Notes: generated from the sequence alone by a model not told the origin. DNA of 64,000 bases from Providencia alcalifaciens (GCF_020271745.1 NZ_CP084296.1:2232001-2296000); one strand, 5' to 3'; shown: positions 28,209 to 40,175, counted from the stretch's first letter. Translations and numbers: made by a program.

Positions 28209-28511
28209 ATGGAAAAAACACTATTTAATGATCTGGTCAGTAGTATGGAGGAAATGATCGCTATTGAAAAAGGTGAGAAAATTCCTTCTTCTGAAAACAT
28301 TCACCGACATGAATTACCGGATGTAAAAGCGATCCGCAAACAAGCTGGAATGAAACAGCAGGAATTCGCTGAGGCAATTGGACTTAGCGTAGATTTAGTT
28401 CGAAGCTGGGAACAAAAACGTAGAACACCTTCAGGTATTGCACTAAAAATGTTGTTTTTATTAGAAAAACAGCCCGGTATTATTAATTTTTTACGGACAA
28501 TTCATATCTAG
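28209..28511 (+). CDS. HigA-2-like XRE antitoxin
   Basis: Predicted DNA-binding antitoxin (100 residues from the second of two adjacent ATGs, which has the better spacing to AGGA). The C-terminal helix-turn-helix is clear: VKAIRKQAGMKQQEFAEAIG, then SVDLVRSWEQKRRTPSG. The N-terminal part would wrap the toxin. It most likely neutralises the upstream HigB-2-like protein and represses the shared promoter at the palindrome before the toxin gene. The module lies between brnQ and ggt. Confidence 0.88.
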   Translation: MEKTLFNDLVSSMEEMIAIEKGEKIPSSENIHRHELPDVKAIRKQAGMKQQEFAEAIGLSVDLVRSWEQKRRTPSGIALKMLFLLEKQPGIINFLRTIHI

Positions 28512-28523
28512 TTGATTAATTAA

Positions 28524-28543
28524 ACCCCGTCAATGGACGGGGT
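28524..28543. terminator. bidirectional terminator
   Basis: ACCCCGTC/GACGGGGT 8-bp stem with an AATG loop, between the antitoxin gene and convergent ggt. The flanks are AT-rich rather than pure T-runs. Confidence 0.65.
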
Positions 28544-28559
28544 CTGTTTATTATAAATT

Positions 28560-30326
28560 TTAATTCACACCCACTGCACTACCTGCCGGGCGACGAACAT
28601 CGTTGGAGCCGTAAATAAAGCCTTCACGGACTTTGCCAGAAACAGCAGAGTCGTTGCCGGAAGATTTCGCACTCACACCCGCACCGTCAGGAATGCCGAT
28701 CATAATTAGCTCAGCAGCGCCCCATGGGGTCTGCTCCACCATTTTATAACCCATCTTATCGAGTAGCGCTAAACTGTCTTTGGAGACGCCGCGTTGCTCA
28801 TAATAAACCTCGTCAGGTAGCCATTGATGGTGAATGCGAGGGGCATTCACCGCTTCTTGTGGCGGCATACCGTGGTCAATAATATTTAATGCGGTTTGCA
28901 AGGTAATCGAAATAATCCTTGAGCCTCCCGGTGAGCCGAGTACTAAGAATACTTTGCCATCTTTAGTCACAATTGTCGGGCTCATTGATGATAGTGGGCG
29001 CTTACCGGGGGCGATAGAGTTTCTTTCTCCTTGCACTAACCCATATAGATTTTTCTCACCAACTTTGGTGGTGAAATCATCCATTTCGTCATTCAGGAAG
29101 AAACCTGTACCCGGTGGGATCACTACAGAGCCAAATCGACCATTAATGGTGTAAGTGGTTGAAACAGCATTGCCTTTGTCATCCACAACAGAATAGTGGG
29201 TGGTTTCCGGTTTTTCGTGTGGTCCCACTCCTGGTTGAACTTTAGTGGATGGCGTCGCTTTATTTGGCACAATCTCTTTGCGCAGGTCGGCGGCGTATTG
29301 TTTGCTGAGCAGTTTACCTGTCGGGTTATCTACAAATGCAGGGTCGCCTAAGAATGTATTGCGATCCATATAAGCGTGGCGCATCGCCTCTGTCAGCGTA
29401 TGAATGTATTCAGCGGAGTTGAAGCCCATCTCTTTGAGGTCATAACCTTCTAAAATATTGAGGGTTTCACAGATAGTTACGCCGCCCGAACTTGGTGGTG
29501 GGGCAGAGATAAATTTGTAACCACGGTAGGTGCAGCTAACGGGAGTGGTATCTGAGATAGAGTAATCAGCAAAGTCTTGAGCTGTTAGGATCCCGCCATT
29601 TTTCTTCGATGCGACTTCTACGATTTTAGGAATATCCCCTTCATAGAATGCAATGGGACCTTTATTAGCGATATTTTCCAGTGTGTTTGCCAAATCGGTT
29701 TGTACAAGTAAGTCTCCCGGTTGGTAAGCACTTCCATCCGGTTTTAAAAAGATCCGAGCAACCTCAGGATCTTGTTTGAAGCGTTCGGTCGTGGTGTCGA
29801 GGACGTCGGTATCGCCACGGGTTAGAATAAAGCCTTCTCGAGCGAGTTTAATTGAGGGGGCCATCACTTGTTGACGGCTCATGGTTCCGTATTTTTCAAG
29901 GGCGTAATCTAAACCTTTTACTGTGCCCGGAACTCCTGAAGCAAGATATCCGTATAGGCTGGCATCTTTGATAAGTTTGCCGTCTTTATCTAAATACATA
30001 TCGGCGCTGGCAGCTTTTGGGGCTGTTTCTCGAAAGTTAATAAAGATATCTTTGCCATCCGCAAGGTGCAGTGTCATAAAACCACCACCACCAATATTGC
30101 CACAGCAAGGGTTAACGACTGCTTGGGCGTAGCCAACGGCCACCGCTGCATCCACCGCATTTCCTCCGGCTTTTAAAATGTCAGCGCCAATTTGTGAAGC
30201 GAGGTGTTGAGAGGAGACAACCATCCCTTTTGTTGCTTCAACTGCGGGTTCGGAAGCTGCATAAAGTTGATGGGAAGCCAGCAAAGAAATTAGTAGTAAA
30301 GAAGGGCGCCATGCATTTTTTATCAT
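28560..30326 (-). CDS. ggt: gamma-glutamyltranspeptidase
   Basis: Periplasmic self-cleaving enzyme that hydrolyses or transfers the gamma-glutamyl group of glutathione and related compounds. The 588 residues (E. coli 580) start with a signal peptide (about 1-24). The large subunit contains GNAVDAAVAVGYAQAVVNP and REGF; the small subunit begins at Thr375 in ETTHYSVVDDKGNAVS, the autocatalytic nucleophile. SMSPTIV and GSPGGSRI near the C-terminus bind substrate. It is a single gene facing the toxin-antitoxin pair. Confidence 0.97.
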   Translation of the reverse strand: MIKNAWRPSLLLISLLASHQLYAASEPAVEATKGMVVSSQHLASQIGADILKAGGNAVDAAVAVGYAQAVVNPCCGNIGGGGFMTLHLADGKDIFINFRETAPKAASADMYLDKDGKLIKDASLYGYLASGVPGTVKGLDYALEKYGTMSRQQVMAPSIKLAREGFILTRGDTDVLDTTTERFKQDPEVARIFLKPDGSAYQPGDLLVQTDLANTLENIANKGPIAFYEGDIPKIVEVASKKNGGILTAQDFADYSISDTTPVSCTYRGYKFISAPPPSSGGVTICETLNILEGYDLKEMGFNSAEYIHTLTEAMRHAYMDRNTFLGDPAFVDNPTGKLLSKQYAADLRKEIVPNKATPSTKVQPGVGPHEKPETTHYSVVDDKGNAVSTTYTINGRFGSVVIPPGTGFFLNDEMDDFTTKVGEKNLYGLVQGERNSIAPGKRPLSSMSPTIVTKDGKVFLVLGSPGGSRIISITLQTALNIIDHGMPPQEAVNAPRIHHQWLPDEVYYEQRGVSKDSLALLDKMGYKMVEQTPWGAAELIMIGIPDGAGVSAKSSGNDSAVSGKVREGFIYGSNDVRRPAGSAVGVN

Positions 30327-30498
30327 TGGTATCTCCCGATTAAATGAGGAAGTAACGCGTAGATGTAATACAAATAAATAATTTGTTAAGTATTTGTATC
30401 ATCCAGATATAACATGAATGGTTTGAGGGGTTGAATAACAAAAGTGAAAAAGTGTTAACGCGGTAGGAAAAAATTTTAGATAGGTATAGATACAAAAA

Positions 30499-30517
30499 TG
30501 CCGGCATTAAGCCGGCA
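30499..30517 (-). terminator. terminator after the peroxiredoxin gene
   Basis: TGCCGGC (30499-30505) pairs with GCCGGCA (30511-30517) with a 5-nt loop; TTTTTG follows on the - strand. Confidence 0.85.
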
Positions 30518-30539
30518 CTTGAAAACTTAACAGGTCAAA

Positions 30540-31142
30540 TTACAGACCAGTTGCGTTCTTAGTCAGGTAAGCAGCAACGCCTTTTGGAGATGCGTTCATG
30601 CCTTCTTTACCTTTTTCCCACTGAGCTGGGCAAACATCACCGTGCTCTTCGTGGAATTGCAGCGCGTCAACCATACGCAGCATTTCGTCGATGTTACGGC
30701 CTAATGGCAGGTCGTTAACCACTTGGTGACGAACAACACCGTTTTTGTCAACTAAGAAAGAACCACGCAGAGCAACGCCCGCTTCTGGGTGCTCGATGCC
30801 GTAAGCTTTCATGATGTCGCGTTTGATATCAGCAACCATCGGATATTTAACTTCACCGATACCGCCGTTATCAACAGGAGTTTTACGCCATGCGTTATGA
30901 ACAAATTCTGAGTCGAAAGAAACACCAACGATCTCTACGCCGCGTTTTTTGAATTCTTCATAGCGATGGTCGAATGCAATCAGTTCTGAAGGGCAAACGA
31001 AAGTGAAGTCCATTGGCCAGAAGAAGATCACAGCTGGACGGCCGTTCAGATGTTTTTTCAGGTTGAAATTCTCAACGATTTCACCATTACCAAGAACAGC
31101 TGCAGCAGTAAAGTCAGGGGCTTGACGTGTAACCAGAACCAT
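30540..31142 (-). CDS. typical 2-Cys peroxiredoxin (AhpC/TSA family)
   Basis: Thiol peroxidase that reduces hydrogen peroxide and organic peroxides. The 200 residues carry peroxidatic Cys50 in the DFTFVCPSE motif and resolving Cys171 in DVCPAQW, the 2-Cys layout. The C-terminal arm (PKGVAAYLTKNATGL) resembles the Prx/TsaA branch more than E. coli AhpC. No AhpF-like reductase is adjacent, so thioredoxin is the likelier partner. It lies next to acpH on the same strand with a 207-base gap and has its own terminator. Confidence 0.93.
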   Translation of the reverse strand: MVLVTRQAPDFTAAAVLGNGEIVENFNLKKHLNGRPAVIFFWPMDFTFVCPSELIAFDHRYEEFKKRGVEIVGVSFDSEFVHNAWRKTPVDNGGIGEVKYPMVADIKRDIMKAYGIEHPEAGVALRGSFLVDKNGVVRHQVVNDLPLGRNIDEMLRMVDALQFHEEHGDVCPAQWEKGKEGMNASPKGVAAYLTKNATGL

Positions 31143-31349
31143 AATGTACTCCTATGAGTTTTTAAGGGTTTCTATCTCCGCAATCATAATGGGGCATGCG
31201 GATAAATATAACCTAAGGATAAGGTTTTATCCTTGGAGAATAAAGACATTAAAACCAATTAATATGATAGCTTTTACCTATCAATGGTATCAATTTTGAA
31301 GATTAATATCAATAAGATAGTTTTATTCCATTAAAGTGCAAGTTTTAAT

Positions 31350-31961
31350 TTATTCGGATGCACGTAATGTGAACTCTTGGGCAAAAAGTTGCTGTTTTGC
31401 CGCTTCAATCATTTGTGGATAAAACTGAAAGAAAATATGTTCAAGCTCTAGATAATTAAGCAGAAAATCATCAAATGAGCCACTGAGAGCGGCGAGTTTT
31501 GGACGGCGCCTTGCCATGCCATTAAGTGACTTACCGATGTACTCTTTTTCTGCGTATCGTGTCAGCCATTGTTGAGACCAGAGATACTCATTTAACTCCT
31601 GAAATTTTTCAGGAGTATGACACAGATCGGGTTCAATGGTTTGCCTGGCAAAATGCACAAAATCAGAGAGTGAATGTGAGGGAACGAGACGCTCCCAATG
31701 CCGAGAAAGAAAATGATCCCAAACTAAATCTAGGGTGATAGGCGCCACTCGGCGGTATTCCTCGCGAAATAGATGGCGAGCTTGTTTCACCAACAGATGG
31801 GTATCTGTGATTCTATCTACGGCTCTGTGCATGCGGATCCCTGCAACAATTTCAGGAGAATAAGTCCCCGCAGGATTACCGCGTACATAGTCCGCCATCA
31901 TGTTTCCCAATAGGGAGCTTTTGGCAAGATGGGCAAGATGAAGATGAGCAAGATAGTTCAT
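31350..31961 (-). CDS. acpH: acyl-carrier-protein phosphodiesterase
   Basis: Removes the 4'-phosphopantetheine arm from ACP. The 203 residues (E. coli 193) begin with the family hallmark [12 protein letters not shown], then [12 protein letters not shown] and [13 protein letters not shown], the metal-binding HD-like segment. It is divergent from queA with a 193-base spacer, as in E. coli. Confidence 0.94.
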   Translation of the reverse strand: MNYLAHLHLAHLAKSSLLGNMMADYVRGNPAGTYSPEIVAGIRMHRAVDRITDTHLLVKQARHLFREEYRRVAPITLDLVWDHFLSRHWERLVPSHSLSDFVHFARQTIEPDLCHTPEKFQELNEYLWSQQWLTRYAEKEYIGKSLNGMARRRPKLAALSGSFDDFLLNYLELEHIFFQFYPQMIEAAKQQLFAQEFTLRASE

Positions 31962-32154
31962 GTTGGTACTATAAACGAAAAATGTCAGAAACGAAAAAAT
32001 GAAAGAAAAAAGAGTGCTGACACATTCCGTGCGGTTTCAGAAAATATTTGCACAATATAGGTGTTTTTTTATACAAAATGGCGCTTATTTCTTGCGCCAA
32101 AGGCAGTGCAGCACTAGACTAGTCGCCTTATTTTTTTAGATTGATGCCAATACA

Positions 32155-33237
32155 ATGCGTGTATCCGATTTTACTTTTGAATTACCAGAAGAACTTATTG
32201 CCCACTATCCTCAGGCTGAGCGTAGCTCATGTCGCTTACTTGGTCTTGATGGTGCCACGGGACAGCTCACGCATGGTGTGTTTACCGATATTCTTGAAAA
32301 ATTGGAGCCAGGGGATTTACTGGTGTTTAACAACACTCGCGTGATCCCTGCTAGATTGTTCGGTCGTAAAGCTAGCGGCGGTAAAATTGAGGTTTTGATT
32401 GAGCGTATGCTCGATGAACATCGTGTTTTGGCTCATGTTAGAGCCTCTAAAGCACCGAAAGAAGGTGCAGCGCTGCTACTGGGTGAAGATGAAAGTGTGA
32501 ATGCGACGATGGTCGCTCGTCACGGCGCATTGTTTGAGTTGCGCTTTGATGATGCACGCGATGTATTAAGCATTCTTAACCAAATTGGGCACATGCCATT
32601 ACCTCCGTATATCGACCGTCCAGATGAAGAGTCAGATAAAGAGCTGTATCAAACCGTGTATAGCCAGCGTCCAGGCGCGGTTGCTGCACCCACAGCGGGT
32701 TTACACTTTGATGAGCCTTTATTAGAAGCATTACGCCAAAAAGGCGTTGAGATGGCATTTGTAACACTGCATGTAGGGGCGGGAACGTTCCAACCAGTGC
32801 GCGTTGATTCCATTGAAGACCATATTATGCACTCTGAATATGCAGAGGTTCCGCAAGAGGTGGTCGATGCAGTGCTGGCGTGTAAAGCGCGTGGAAATCG
32901 TGTGATTGCGGTGGGAACAACGTCTGTTCGTTCACTCGAAAGTGCGGCGAAAGCCACCGAAAATGCTTTAATTGCTCCATTTTTTGACGATACCCAGATA
33001 TTTATTTATCCGGGTTATGAATATCAAGTGATTGATGCCTTAATCACTAACTTCCACTTACCAGAATCCACATTAATTATGCTGGTCTCTGCGTTTGCGG
33101 GATACCAAAACACCATGCAAGCCTATAAAGAAGCCGTTGAGCAAAAATACCGTTTCTTTAGTTATGGTGATGCCATGTTTATTACGCCAAATGCCAATGC
33201 TCGTTTTGAGCAAGTTGGCTCGGCAGAACAAGAATAA
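32155..33237 (+). CDS. queA: S-adenosylmethionine:tRNA ribosyltransferase-isomerase
   Basis: Transfers and rearranges the ribose of SAM onto 7-aminomethyl-7-deazaguanine in tRNA, a late step of queuosine synthesis. The 360 residues (E. coli 356) begin [19 protein letters not shown]. They contain [38 protein letters not shown] and a C-terminal [18 protein letters not shown], all QueA signatures. It is first in the queA-tgt-yajC-secD-secF cluster. Confidence 0.97.
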   Translation: MRVSDFTFELPEELIAHYPQAERSSCRLLGLDGATGQLTHGVFTDILEKLEPGDLLVFNNTRVIPARLFGRKASGGKIEVLIERMLDEHRVLAHVRASKAPKEGAALLLGEDESVNATMVARHGALFELRFDDARDVLSILNQIGHMPLPPYIDRPDEESDKELYQTVYSQRPGAVAAPTAGLHFDEPLLEALRQKGVEMAFVTLHVGAGTFQPVRVDSIEDHIMHSEYAEVPQEVVDAVLACKARGNRVIAVGTTSVRSLESAAKATENALIAPFFDDTQIFIYPGYEYQVIDALITNFHLPESTLIMLVSAFAGYQNTMQAYKEAVEQKYRFFSYGDAMFITPNANARFEQVGSAEQE

Positions 33238-33309
33238 GTGGCGGCGTAGCTGCTCGCTTATACTCAGTAACCAATAGCACCAGACTGTTTTTCTGATGCT
33301 AGGAGATAA

Positions 33310-34440
<1,131 letters not shown>

Positions 34441-34562
34441 ATTTAAGTGCGAAGTTAGCCCTTTCTGTGTAGCATATCGGGCTGTATCCTTTGTTCTTTG
34501 CGCTGTTTTTAAATTATTGGTATCAATAATTTGAATTATTTAGTGTAAATAATAGTTTTTAT

Positions 34563-34604
34563 TTCTAGTTACAGAGCGGTTTGATGTATTTTATGTAACT
34601 AGAA
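34563..34604. other. 11-bp inverted repeat in the tgt-yajC gap
   Basis: TTCTAGTTACA (34563-34573) and TGTAACTAGAA (34594-34604) are perfect complements around a 20-base loop. No T-run follows on the + strand. It lies 53 bases before yajC and may be an RNA hairpin or a protein site. Confidence 0.5.
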
Positions 34605-34656
34605 GTAGTTAATATGTATGTTTGAAATTGCTTTCAATAACAATGAGGAAAGTTGA

Positions 34657-34989
34657 ATGAGTTTTTTAATTTCTGAAGCTGCGGCATCTGCAGGCGCACC
34701 AGCACAAGGTAGCCCATATTCACTGATTATCATGCTGGTTGTTTTCGCACTGATTTTCTATTTCATGATCCTGCGTCCACAACAAAAACGTGCTAAAGAC
34801 CACCGCAAGCTGATGGAATCCATTGCAAAAGGTGATGAAGTTTTAACCACTGGTGGTTTAATCGGTCGTGTGACTAAAGTGTCTGAAACAGGTTATGTTG
34901 TTCTTGAACTGAGTGAGAACACTGAAGTAACTATCAAACGTGATTTCGTTGCTGCTGTTCTACCTAAAGGCACAATGAAAGCAATCTAA
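34657..34989 (+). CDS. yajC: Sec translocon accessory protein YajC
   Basis: Small inner-membrane partner of SecD-SecF. The 110 residues have one membrane helix (about 20-42, SPYSLIIMLVVFALIFYFMI) followed by the family mark RPQQKRAKDHRKLMESIAKGDEVLTTGGLIG. AATGAGGAAAG precedes the ATG. secD begins 27 bases later. Confidence 0.97.
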   Translation: MSFLISEAAASAGAPAQGSPYSLIIMLVVFALIFYFMILRPQQKRAKDHRKLMESIAKGDEVLTTGGLIGRVTKVSETGYVVLELSENTEVTIKRDFVAAVLPKGTMKAI

Positions 34990-35016
34990 TTCTGAATTTT
35001 CCCGAAGGGAACTGCC

Positions 35017-36864
35017 GTGCTAAACCGTTATCCTTTATGGAAGTATCTGATGTTGATCACAGCGATCCTCATCGGTTTGCTGTATGCACTTCCAAACCTA
35101 TATGGTGAGGATCCGGCTGTTCAGATCACTGGCGTGCGGGGAACCGCCGCCAATGAACAAACGCTGATCCAAGTCCAAAAAGCTTTAGAAACAGACAAAA
35201 TTGAGAGTAAATCTGTTGCTCTCGAAAATGGGGCAATTTTAGCCCGTTTCAACAACTCTGACGTTCAGTTACGTGCTCGTGAAGTCATCATGAATGCACT
35301 GGGTGACCAGTATGTTGTTGCATTAAACCTTGCACCTGCTACACCAAAATGGCTTGAAGCTCTTGGTGGTGAACCGATGAAGCTGGGTCTGGATTTACGT
35401 GGTGGGGTTCACTTCCTGATGGAAGTTGATATGGACACTGCATTAGGTAAATTGCAGGAACAAAACATGGATGGTTTGCGTAATGACTTGCGCCAAGCTG
35501 GTATTGCGTACTCTTCTATTCGTAAAGGCAGTGATTACAGCGTCGAAGTTCGCTTCCGTAACGCTGACGATCGCAGTCTTGCTGAGAAAACACTGGCGCG
35601 TAAATACCCAGACTTAGTGTTTTCTGATGGCAGCGATAACACCATGATTGCTGTTATGACTGATGAGCGCTTACGTGAAGCGCGTAACTATGCCGTCTCT
35701 CAAAACATCACGATCATCCGTAACCGTGTTAACCAATTAGGTGTTGCTGAACCACTGGTTCAACGCCAAGGTGCGGACCGCATTGTTGTTGAATTACCAG
35801 GTATCCAAGATACTGCGCGTGCAAAAGAAATCTTAGGTGCAACTGCAACCTTAGAATTCCGCTTAGTAAATACTGGCGTAGATAGCGCAGCGGCAGAAAG
35901 TGGACGAATTCCAGGTGACTCAGAGCTTAAATCTGACCGTAATGGCGTGCCTTATGTTCTGTATAAGCGTGTTGTCTTAACAGGCGACCATATCACTGAT
36001 TCTACATCTGAAACCGATGAAAATGGTTATCCTCAAGTGAGTATTAGCCTTGATAGTGCCGGTGGCTCAATCATGTCTGACTTTACTCGTGACAACCAAG
36101 ACAAGCTGATGGCAACCCTGTTTGTTGAATACAAAGACAGCGGTAAAAAAGATGCAGCAGGTCGTGCGATTCTAGTTAAAGATGAAAAAGTGATTAACGC
36201 CGCGCGTATTCAAGCTCGTTTCGGTAGCAAATTCCGTATTACGGGAATTGATAACGCGAACGAAGCGCGTCAATTATCTTTACTGCTGCGTGCGGGTGCA
36301 TTGATTGCGCCAATCCAAATTGTTGAAGAGCGAACTATCGGTCCAACATTGGGTATGCAAAACATTGAGCAAGGTCTGAAAGCATGTATTGCTGGCCTGT
36401 TAGCCTCTATCCTGTTTATGATTATTTACTATCGTAAATTTGGACTGATCGCGAGTAGCGCTCTGATGGCAAACTTGGTGATGATTGTTGGTGTTATGTC
36501 CCTATTACCGGGAGCAACATTAACCATGCCAGGTATTGCGGGTATTGTCTTAACCCTTGCAGTTGCTGTCGATGCTAACGTTCTGATAAACGAACGTATC
36601 AAAGAAGAACTACGCAATGGACGCTCTGTGCAACAAGCGATCCACGAAGGGTATAAAGGCGCCTTCTCAAGTATTACTGACGCAAACTTAACGACCTTAA
36701 TCACCGCAATTATTCTGTATGCAGTGGGTACGGGTTCGATTAAAGGCTTTGCGATTACGACAGCGATTGGTGTCGCAACCTCTATGTTTACAGCTATTGT
36801 AGGTACACGTGCTATCGTGAACCTGCTATACGGTGGTAAACGTATTAACAAGCTGTCAATTTAA
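35017..36864 (+). CDS. secD: protein translocase subunit SecD
   Basis: RND-like subunit that uses the proton gradient to complete export through SecYEG. The 615 residues (E. coli 615) start with a GTG codon after GAAGGGA. They comprise an N-terminal helix (9-28), a large periplasmic P1 region with [16 protein letters not shown], and five more helices including [29 protein letters not shown]. secF follows after 10 bases. Confidence 0.98.
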   Translation: MLNRYPLWKYLMLITAILIGLLYALPNLYGEDPAVQITGVRGTAANEQTLIQVQKALETDKIESKSVALENGAILARFNNSDVQLRAREVIMNALGDQYVVALNLAPATPKWLEALGGEPMKLGLDLRGGVHFLMEVDMDTALGKLQEQNMDGLRNDLRQAGIAYSSIRKGSDYSVEVRFRNADDRSLAEKTLARKYPDLVFSDGSDNTMIAVMTDERLREARNYAVSQNITIIRNRVNQLGVAEPLVQRQGADRIVVELPGIQDTARAKEILGATATLEFRLVNTGVDSAAAESGRIPGDSELKSDRNGVPYVLYKRVVLTGDHITDSTSETDENGYPQVSISLDSAGGSIMSDFTRDNQDKLMATLFVEYKDSGKKDAAGRAILVKDEKVINAARIQARFGSKFRITGIDNANEARQLSLLLRAGALIAPIQIVEERTIGPTLGMQNIEQGLKACIAGLLASILFMIIYYRKFGLIASSALMANLVMIVGVMSLLPGATLTMPGIAGIVLTLAVAVDANVLINERIKEELRNGRSVQQAIHEGYKGAFSSITDANLTTLITAIILYAVGTGSIKGFAITTAIGVATSMFTAIVGTRAIVNLLYGGKRINKLSI

Positions 36865-36874
36865 GGAGCACGTT

Positions 36875-37843
36875 GTGGCACAGGATTATACTGTTGAACA
36901 ATTGAACTATGGTCGTAAAGTCTATGACTTTATGCGCTGGGACAACGTTGCCTTTAGTATTTCTATCGTTTTACTGATCGCTTCTTGCGTGATTATCGGT
37001 GTAAAAGGCTTTAACTGGGGACTTGATTTTACGGGCGGTACTGTCATTGAAATCAACCTTAGCCAGCCAGCTGATTTGGATAAAATTCGAGATAGCTTGT
37101 CTAACTCGAGCCATAAAGATCCATTAATCCAGAACTTTGGTAGCAGCCGTGACATCATGATCCGTTTACCGCCAGTTGAAGGCGTAGCGGGTCAAGAAGT
37201 CGGTAAAGAGATCATTACTATCATCAATGAAAACGTTGATGAGCAAGCAACAGTTAAGCGTATTGAATTCGTAGGACCAAGCGTAGGTGCTGAGTTAGCA
37301 CAAACAGGGGCATTAGCGTTATTAACGGCGCTTATCTGTATCCTGATCTACGTTGGTTTCCGTTTTGAATGGCGTTTAGCGGCAGGTGCCGTATTGGCAC
37401 TGGCTCACGACGTGGTAATCACCTTAGGTATTCTATCTCTATTCCATATTGAGATTGATATGACTATTGTGGCGTCATTGATGTCAGTTATCGGTTACTC
37501 CCTTAACGATAGTATCGTGGTATCTGACCGTATTCGTGAAAACTTCCGTAAGATCCGTCGCGGTACACCATACGAAATCATGAACGTCTCTTTGACCCAA
37601 ACATTGAGCCGTACCATCATGACATCAGCAACAACGTTATTAGTGGTTCTGATGCTGTATTTATTTGGTGGAGCGATGTTAGAAGGTTTCTCACTGGTTA
37701 TGTTAATCGGTGTGACAATTGGTACGGTTTCATCTATCTACGTAGCTTCTGCATTAGCACTGAAGATGGGGATGAAGCGTGAGCACTTAATTCAGGCGAA
37801 AGTCGAGAAAGAAGGCGCAGACCAAGATTCTTTATTACCATAA
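36875..37843 (+). CDS. secF: protein translocase subunit SecF
   Basis: Partner of SecD, six membrane helices with one periplasmic domain. I place the start at GTG 36875 (322 residues; E. coli 323), because TTAAGGAGCA precedes it and the sequence then begins [22 protein letters not shown] like E. coli; the frame is open upstream but overlaps sec[16 protein letters not shown] and [21 protein letters not shown] are family marks. A strong terminator follows. The tsx gene found after secF in E. coli is absent. Confidence 0.97.
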   Translation: MAQDYTVEQLNYGRKVYDFMRWDNVAFSISIVLLIASCVIIGVKGFNWGLDFTGGTVIEINLSQPADLDKIRDSLSNSSHKDPLIQNFGSSRDIMIRLPPVEGVAGQEVGKEIITIINENVDEQATVKRIEFVGPSVGAELAQTGALALLTALICILIYVGFRFEWRLAAGAVLALAHDVVITLGILSLFHIEIDMTIVASLMSVIGYSLNDSIVVSDRIRENFRKIRRGTPYEIMNVSLTQTLSRTIMTSATTLLVVLMLYLFGGAMLEGFSLVMLIGVTIGTVSSIYVASALALKMGMKREHLIQAKVEKEGADQDSLLP

Positions 37844-37867
37844 CGAATATAGGCATTTGTGTCTTAT

Positions 37868-37906
37868 AAACACCCTGAGGATAAATAATCCTCAGGGTGT
37901 TTTTCA
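37868..37906 (+). terminator. terminator after secF
   Basis: 15-bp perfect stem (37868-37882 with 37888-37902, core CACCCTGAGGAT), AAATA loop, T-run after it. Confidence 0.92.
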
Positions 37907-37958
37907 TTTCAGGTCTGAGTTACACTATCTACCCTATAAAATAGAATCAGGAATTCCT

Positions 37959-38408
37959 ATGCATTGCCCATTTTGCTCAGCTGTAGATACGAAAGTGATT
38001 GACTCGCGTCTGGTTGGTGAAGGCTCACAAGTGCGCAGGCGCCGCCAGTGTTTGGTTTGCCATGAACGCTTCACCACTTTTGAAGTGGCGGAACTTGTTA
38101 TGCCTCGGGTAATTAAAAGTGACGACATTCGCGAGCCTTTCGATGAAGAAAAGCTCAACAGAGGCATGTTGAAAGCCTTAGAAAAGCGCCCTGTCAGTTC
38201 TGATGCTATCGATCAAGCCATAATTTCTATTAAATCTCACCTACGAGCGACTGGCGAGCGTGAAGTTCCCTCTAAGTTGATTGGTAATTTGGTGATGGAT
38301 GAACTCAAAAAACTCGATAAAGTGGCTTACATTCGCTTTGCCTCGGTCTATCGTAGTTTTGAAGATGTACGTGAATTTGGCGAAGAAATTGCCAAGTTAC
38401 AGGATTAA
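37959..38408 (+). CDS. nrdR: transcriptional repressor NrdR
   Basis: Zinc-ribbon/ATP-cone repressor of ribonucleotide reductase genes. The start at 37959 gives 149 residues, the E. coli length, beginning [17 protein letters not shown]. The zinc ribbon is CPFC (3-6) and CLVC (31-34); the ATP-cone follows ([23 protein letters not shown]). The frame continues upstream through the secF terminator, which is not coding. ribD starts 5 bases downstream. Confidence 0.97.
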   Translation: MHCPFCSAVDTKVIDSRLVGEGSQVRRRRQCLVCHERFTTFEVAELVMPRVIKSDDIREPFDEEKLNRGMLKALEKRPVSSDAIDQAIISIKSHLRATGEREVPSKLIGNLVMDELKKLDKVAYIRFASVYRSFEDVREFGEEIAKLQD

Positions 38409-38413
38409 TACCA

Positions 38414-39529
38414 ATGCTTGAACAAGACCGTATCTACATGGCCCGAGCCTTTGAGTTGGCAAAAAAAGGGCGTTTTACGACATCACCAAACCCGAATGTA
38501 GGCTGCGTGATTGTGCGCGAAGGTGAAATCGTTGGCGAAGGCTATCATCAAAAAGCGGGAGAGCCGCATGCAGAAGTCCATGCACTTCGAATGGCGGGTG
38601 ATAAAGCCAAGGGCGCGACAGCTTACGTGACCCTTGAGCCTTGTAGCCATCATGGTCGCACCCCCCCTTGTGCAGAGGCATTAATTAATGCGGGGATCGC
38701 CCGTGTCGTCGCTGCAATGCAAGACCCTAACCCTCAAGTGGCTGGTCGCGGTTTATTTATGCTCTCTCAAGCTGGAATCGACACAGCCAGCAATATTCTG
38801 TTAGAAGAAGCTGAAGCTCTCAACCGTGGCTTTTTAAAGCGTATGCGTACCGCATTTCCTTATATTCAATTAAAACTTGCGGCATCATTAGATGGCAAAA
38901 CCGCATTAGCGAATGGGGAAAGTAAGTGGATCACGAGCCCTGCGGCGCGTAAAGATGTTCAAGCACTGCGGGCTCAAGCCAGCGCTATTTTGAGTACCAG
39001 TAATACCGTGCTTGCGGATGATCCTGCTTTGACGGTGCGTTGGAATGAATTACCTGCGGATGTTCAAGCGCAATACCCAGAAGAAACATTACGCCAACCC
39101 ATTCGTATCGTGTTAGACCGCCACAATCGCGTGAAACCCCAACATAAAGTGACGCAGTTAGAAGGTGAATGCTGGCTAATTCGCCCAACACCGGATATCA
39201 CAGAAACATGGCAGGGGAATGTCGAACAACTCGCTATTCCTGCGGATGATAATGGCATCGATTTAGTGATTTTGATGATGCAATTAGCGAAACGTAATGT
39301 GAATAGTATCTGGGTAGAGGCGGGCGCTAAGCTTGCAGGTTCACTATTAAAGCTAGGTTTAGTCGACGAACTGATTGTCTATATTGCACCTAAATTACTT
39401 GGGGATACCGCTCGTGGATTAGTGAGTCTCCCTGAATTAAGCGCGTTATCAGATGCGCCTCAATTTGAATTTACTGACGTTGAAAAAGTCGGAAATGACC
39501 TTCGCGTCAGGTTACGCCCTGTATGGTAA
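38414..39529 (+). CDS. ribD: bifunctional riboflavin deaminase/reductase RibD
   Basis: Catalyses deamination and then side-chain reduction of the pyrimidine intermediate in riboflavin synthesis. The deaminase domain (about 1-145) has the zinc site HAEVHAL and PCSHHGRTPPCAEAL. The reductase domain (about 146-371) starts at PYIQLKLAASLDGKTAL. E. coli RibD is 367 residues. A run of seven C lies inside the PCSHHGRTPPC codons, with the frame intact. It is coupled closely to nrdR; ribE follows after about 100 bases. Confidence 0.97.
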   Translation: MLEQDRIYMARAFELAKKGRFTTSPNPNVGCVIVREGEIVGEGYHQKAGEPHAEVHALRMAGDKAKGATAYVTLEPCSHHGRTPPCAEALINAGIARVVAAMQDPNPQVAGRGLFMLSQAGIDTASNILLEEAEALNRGFLKRMRTAFPYIQLKLAASLDGKTALANGESKWITSPAARKDVQALRAQASAILSTSNTVLADDPALTVRWNELPADVQAQYPEETLRQPIRIVLDRHNRVKPQHKVTQLEGECWLIRPTPDITETWQGNVEQLAIPADDNGIDLVILMMQLAKRNVNSIWVEAGAKLAGSLLKLGLVDELIVYIAPKLLGDTARGLVSLPELSALSDAPQFEFTDVEKVGNDLRVRLRPVW

Positions 39530-39631
39530 ATGTGTTTTTTTAGCGGTTTGCTGAAATTCACTCGTACGGTTACCTAAAGAATGTGATAAAATCCGCGCCC
39601 CGCGGGTTGTAATTAATATTTGAGGAAGATT

Positions 39632-40105
39632 ATGAACGTAATCAAAGGTGTTGTTGCTGCGCCAAAAGCGCGTGTTGCTATCGCTATCGCTCGTTTTAAC
39701 AACTTTATTAATGATAGCCTGCTGGACGGTGCTGTTGACGCGTTAGAGCGTATTGGCCAAGTTGCTCAAGATAACATCACCGTTGTTTGGGTACCAGGTG
39801 CTTATGAGTTACCACTGACTGTGAAAGCACTGGTTGAAACCAAAAAATATGATGCAGTTATCGCATTAGGTACTGTTATTCGTGGCGGTACTGCCCACTT
39901 TGAATTTGTTGCGGGTGAGTGCAGCTCAGGTCTGTCTCATGTTGCATTAAATAGCGAAGTTCCTGTGACTTTCGGTGTATTAACCACTGAAAATATCGAG
40001 CAAGCCATTGAGCGTGCAGGTACTAAAGCAGGTAACAAAGGTGCAGAAGCTGCACTGACCGCTCTCGAAATGATTAATGTGATTAAAGCTGTAAAAGGCA
40101 AATAA
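39632..40105 (+). CDS. ribE: 6,7-dimethyl-8-ribityllumazine synthase
   Basis: Penultimate riboflavin enzyme (also called RibH), forming an icosahedral capsid. Start at ATG 39632 behind GAGGAAG, 157 residues (E. coli 156): [20 protein letters not shown] at the N-terminus. [23 protein letters not shown] and [14 protein letters not shown] are the substrate-binding segments. It is followed by nusB, 70 bases on, as in E. coli. Confidence 0.97.
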   Translation: MNVIKGVVAAPKARVAIAIARFNNFINDSLLDGAVDALERIGQVAQDNITVVWVPGAYELPLTVKALVETKKYDAVIALGTVIRGGTAHFEFVAGECSSGLSHVALNSEVPVTFGVLTTENIEQAIERAGTKAGNKGAEAALTALEMINVIKAVKGK

Positions 40106-40175
40106 TGCGCGCCATATCTCGGGCTCTATGAGTTCGGGGTATGTTGTGTAGTTTTTTTTATTTAAGGGGAATCTT

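Noticed and set aside
38660-38668. C7 run inside ribD as a possible phase-variation site
   Set aside because: It lies in the conserved deaminase motif of a core biosynthetic gene and the frame is intact; the codons ACC-CCC-CCT explain it.
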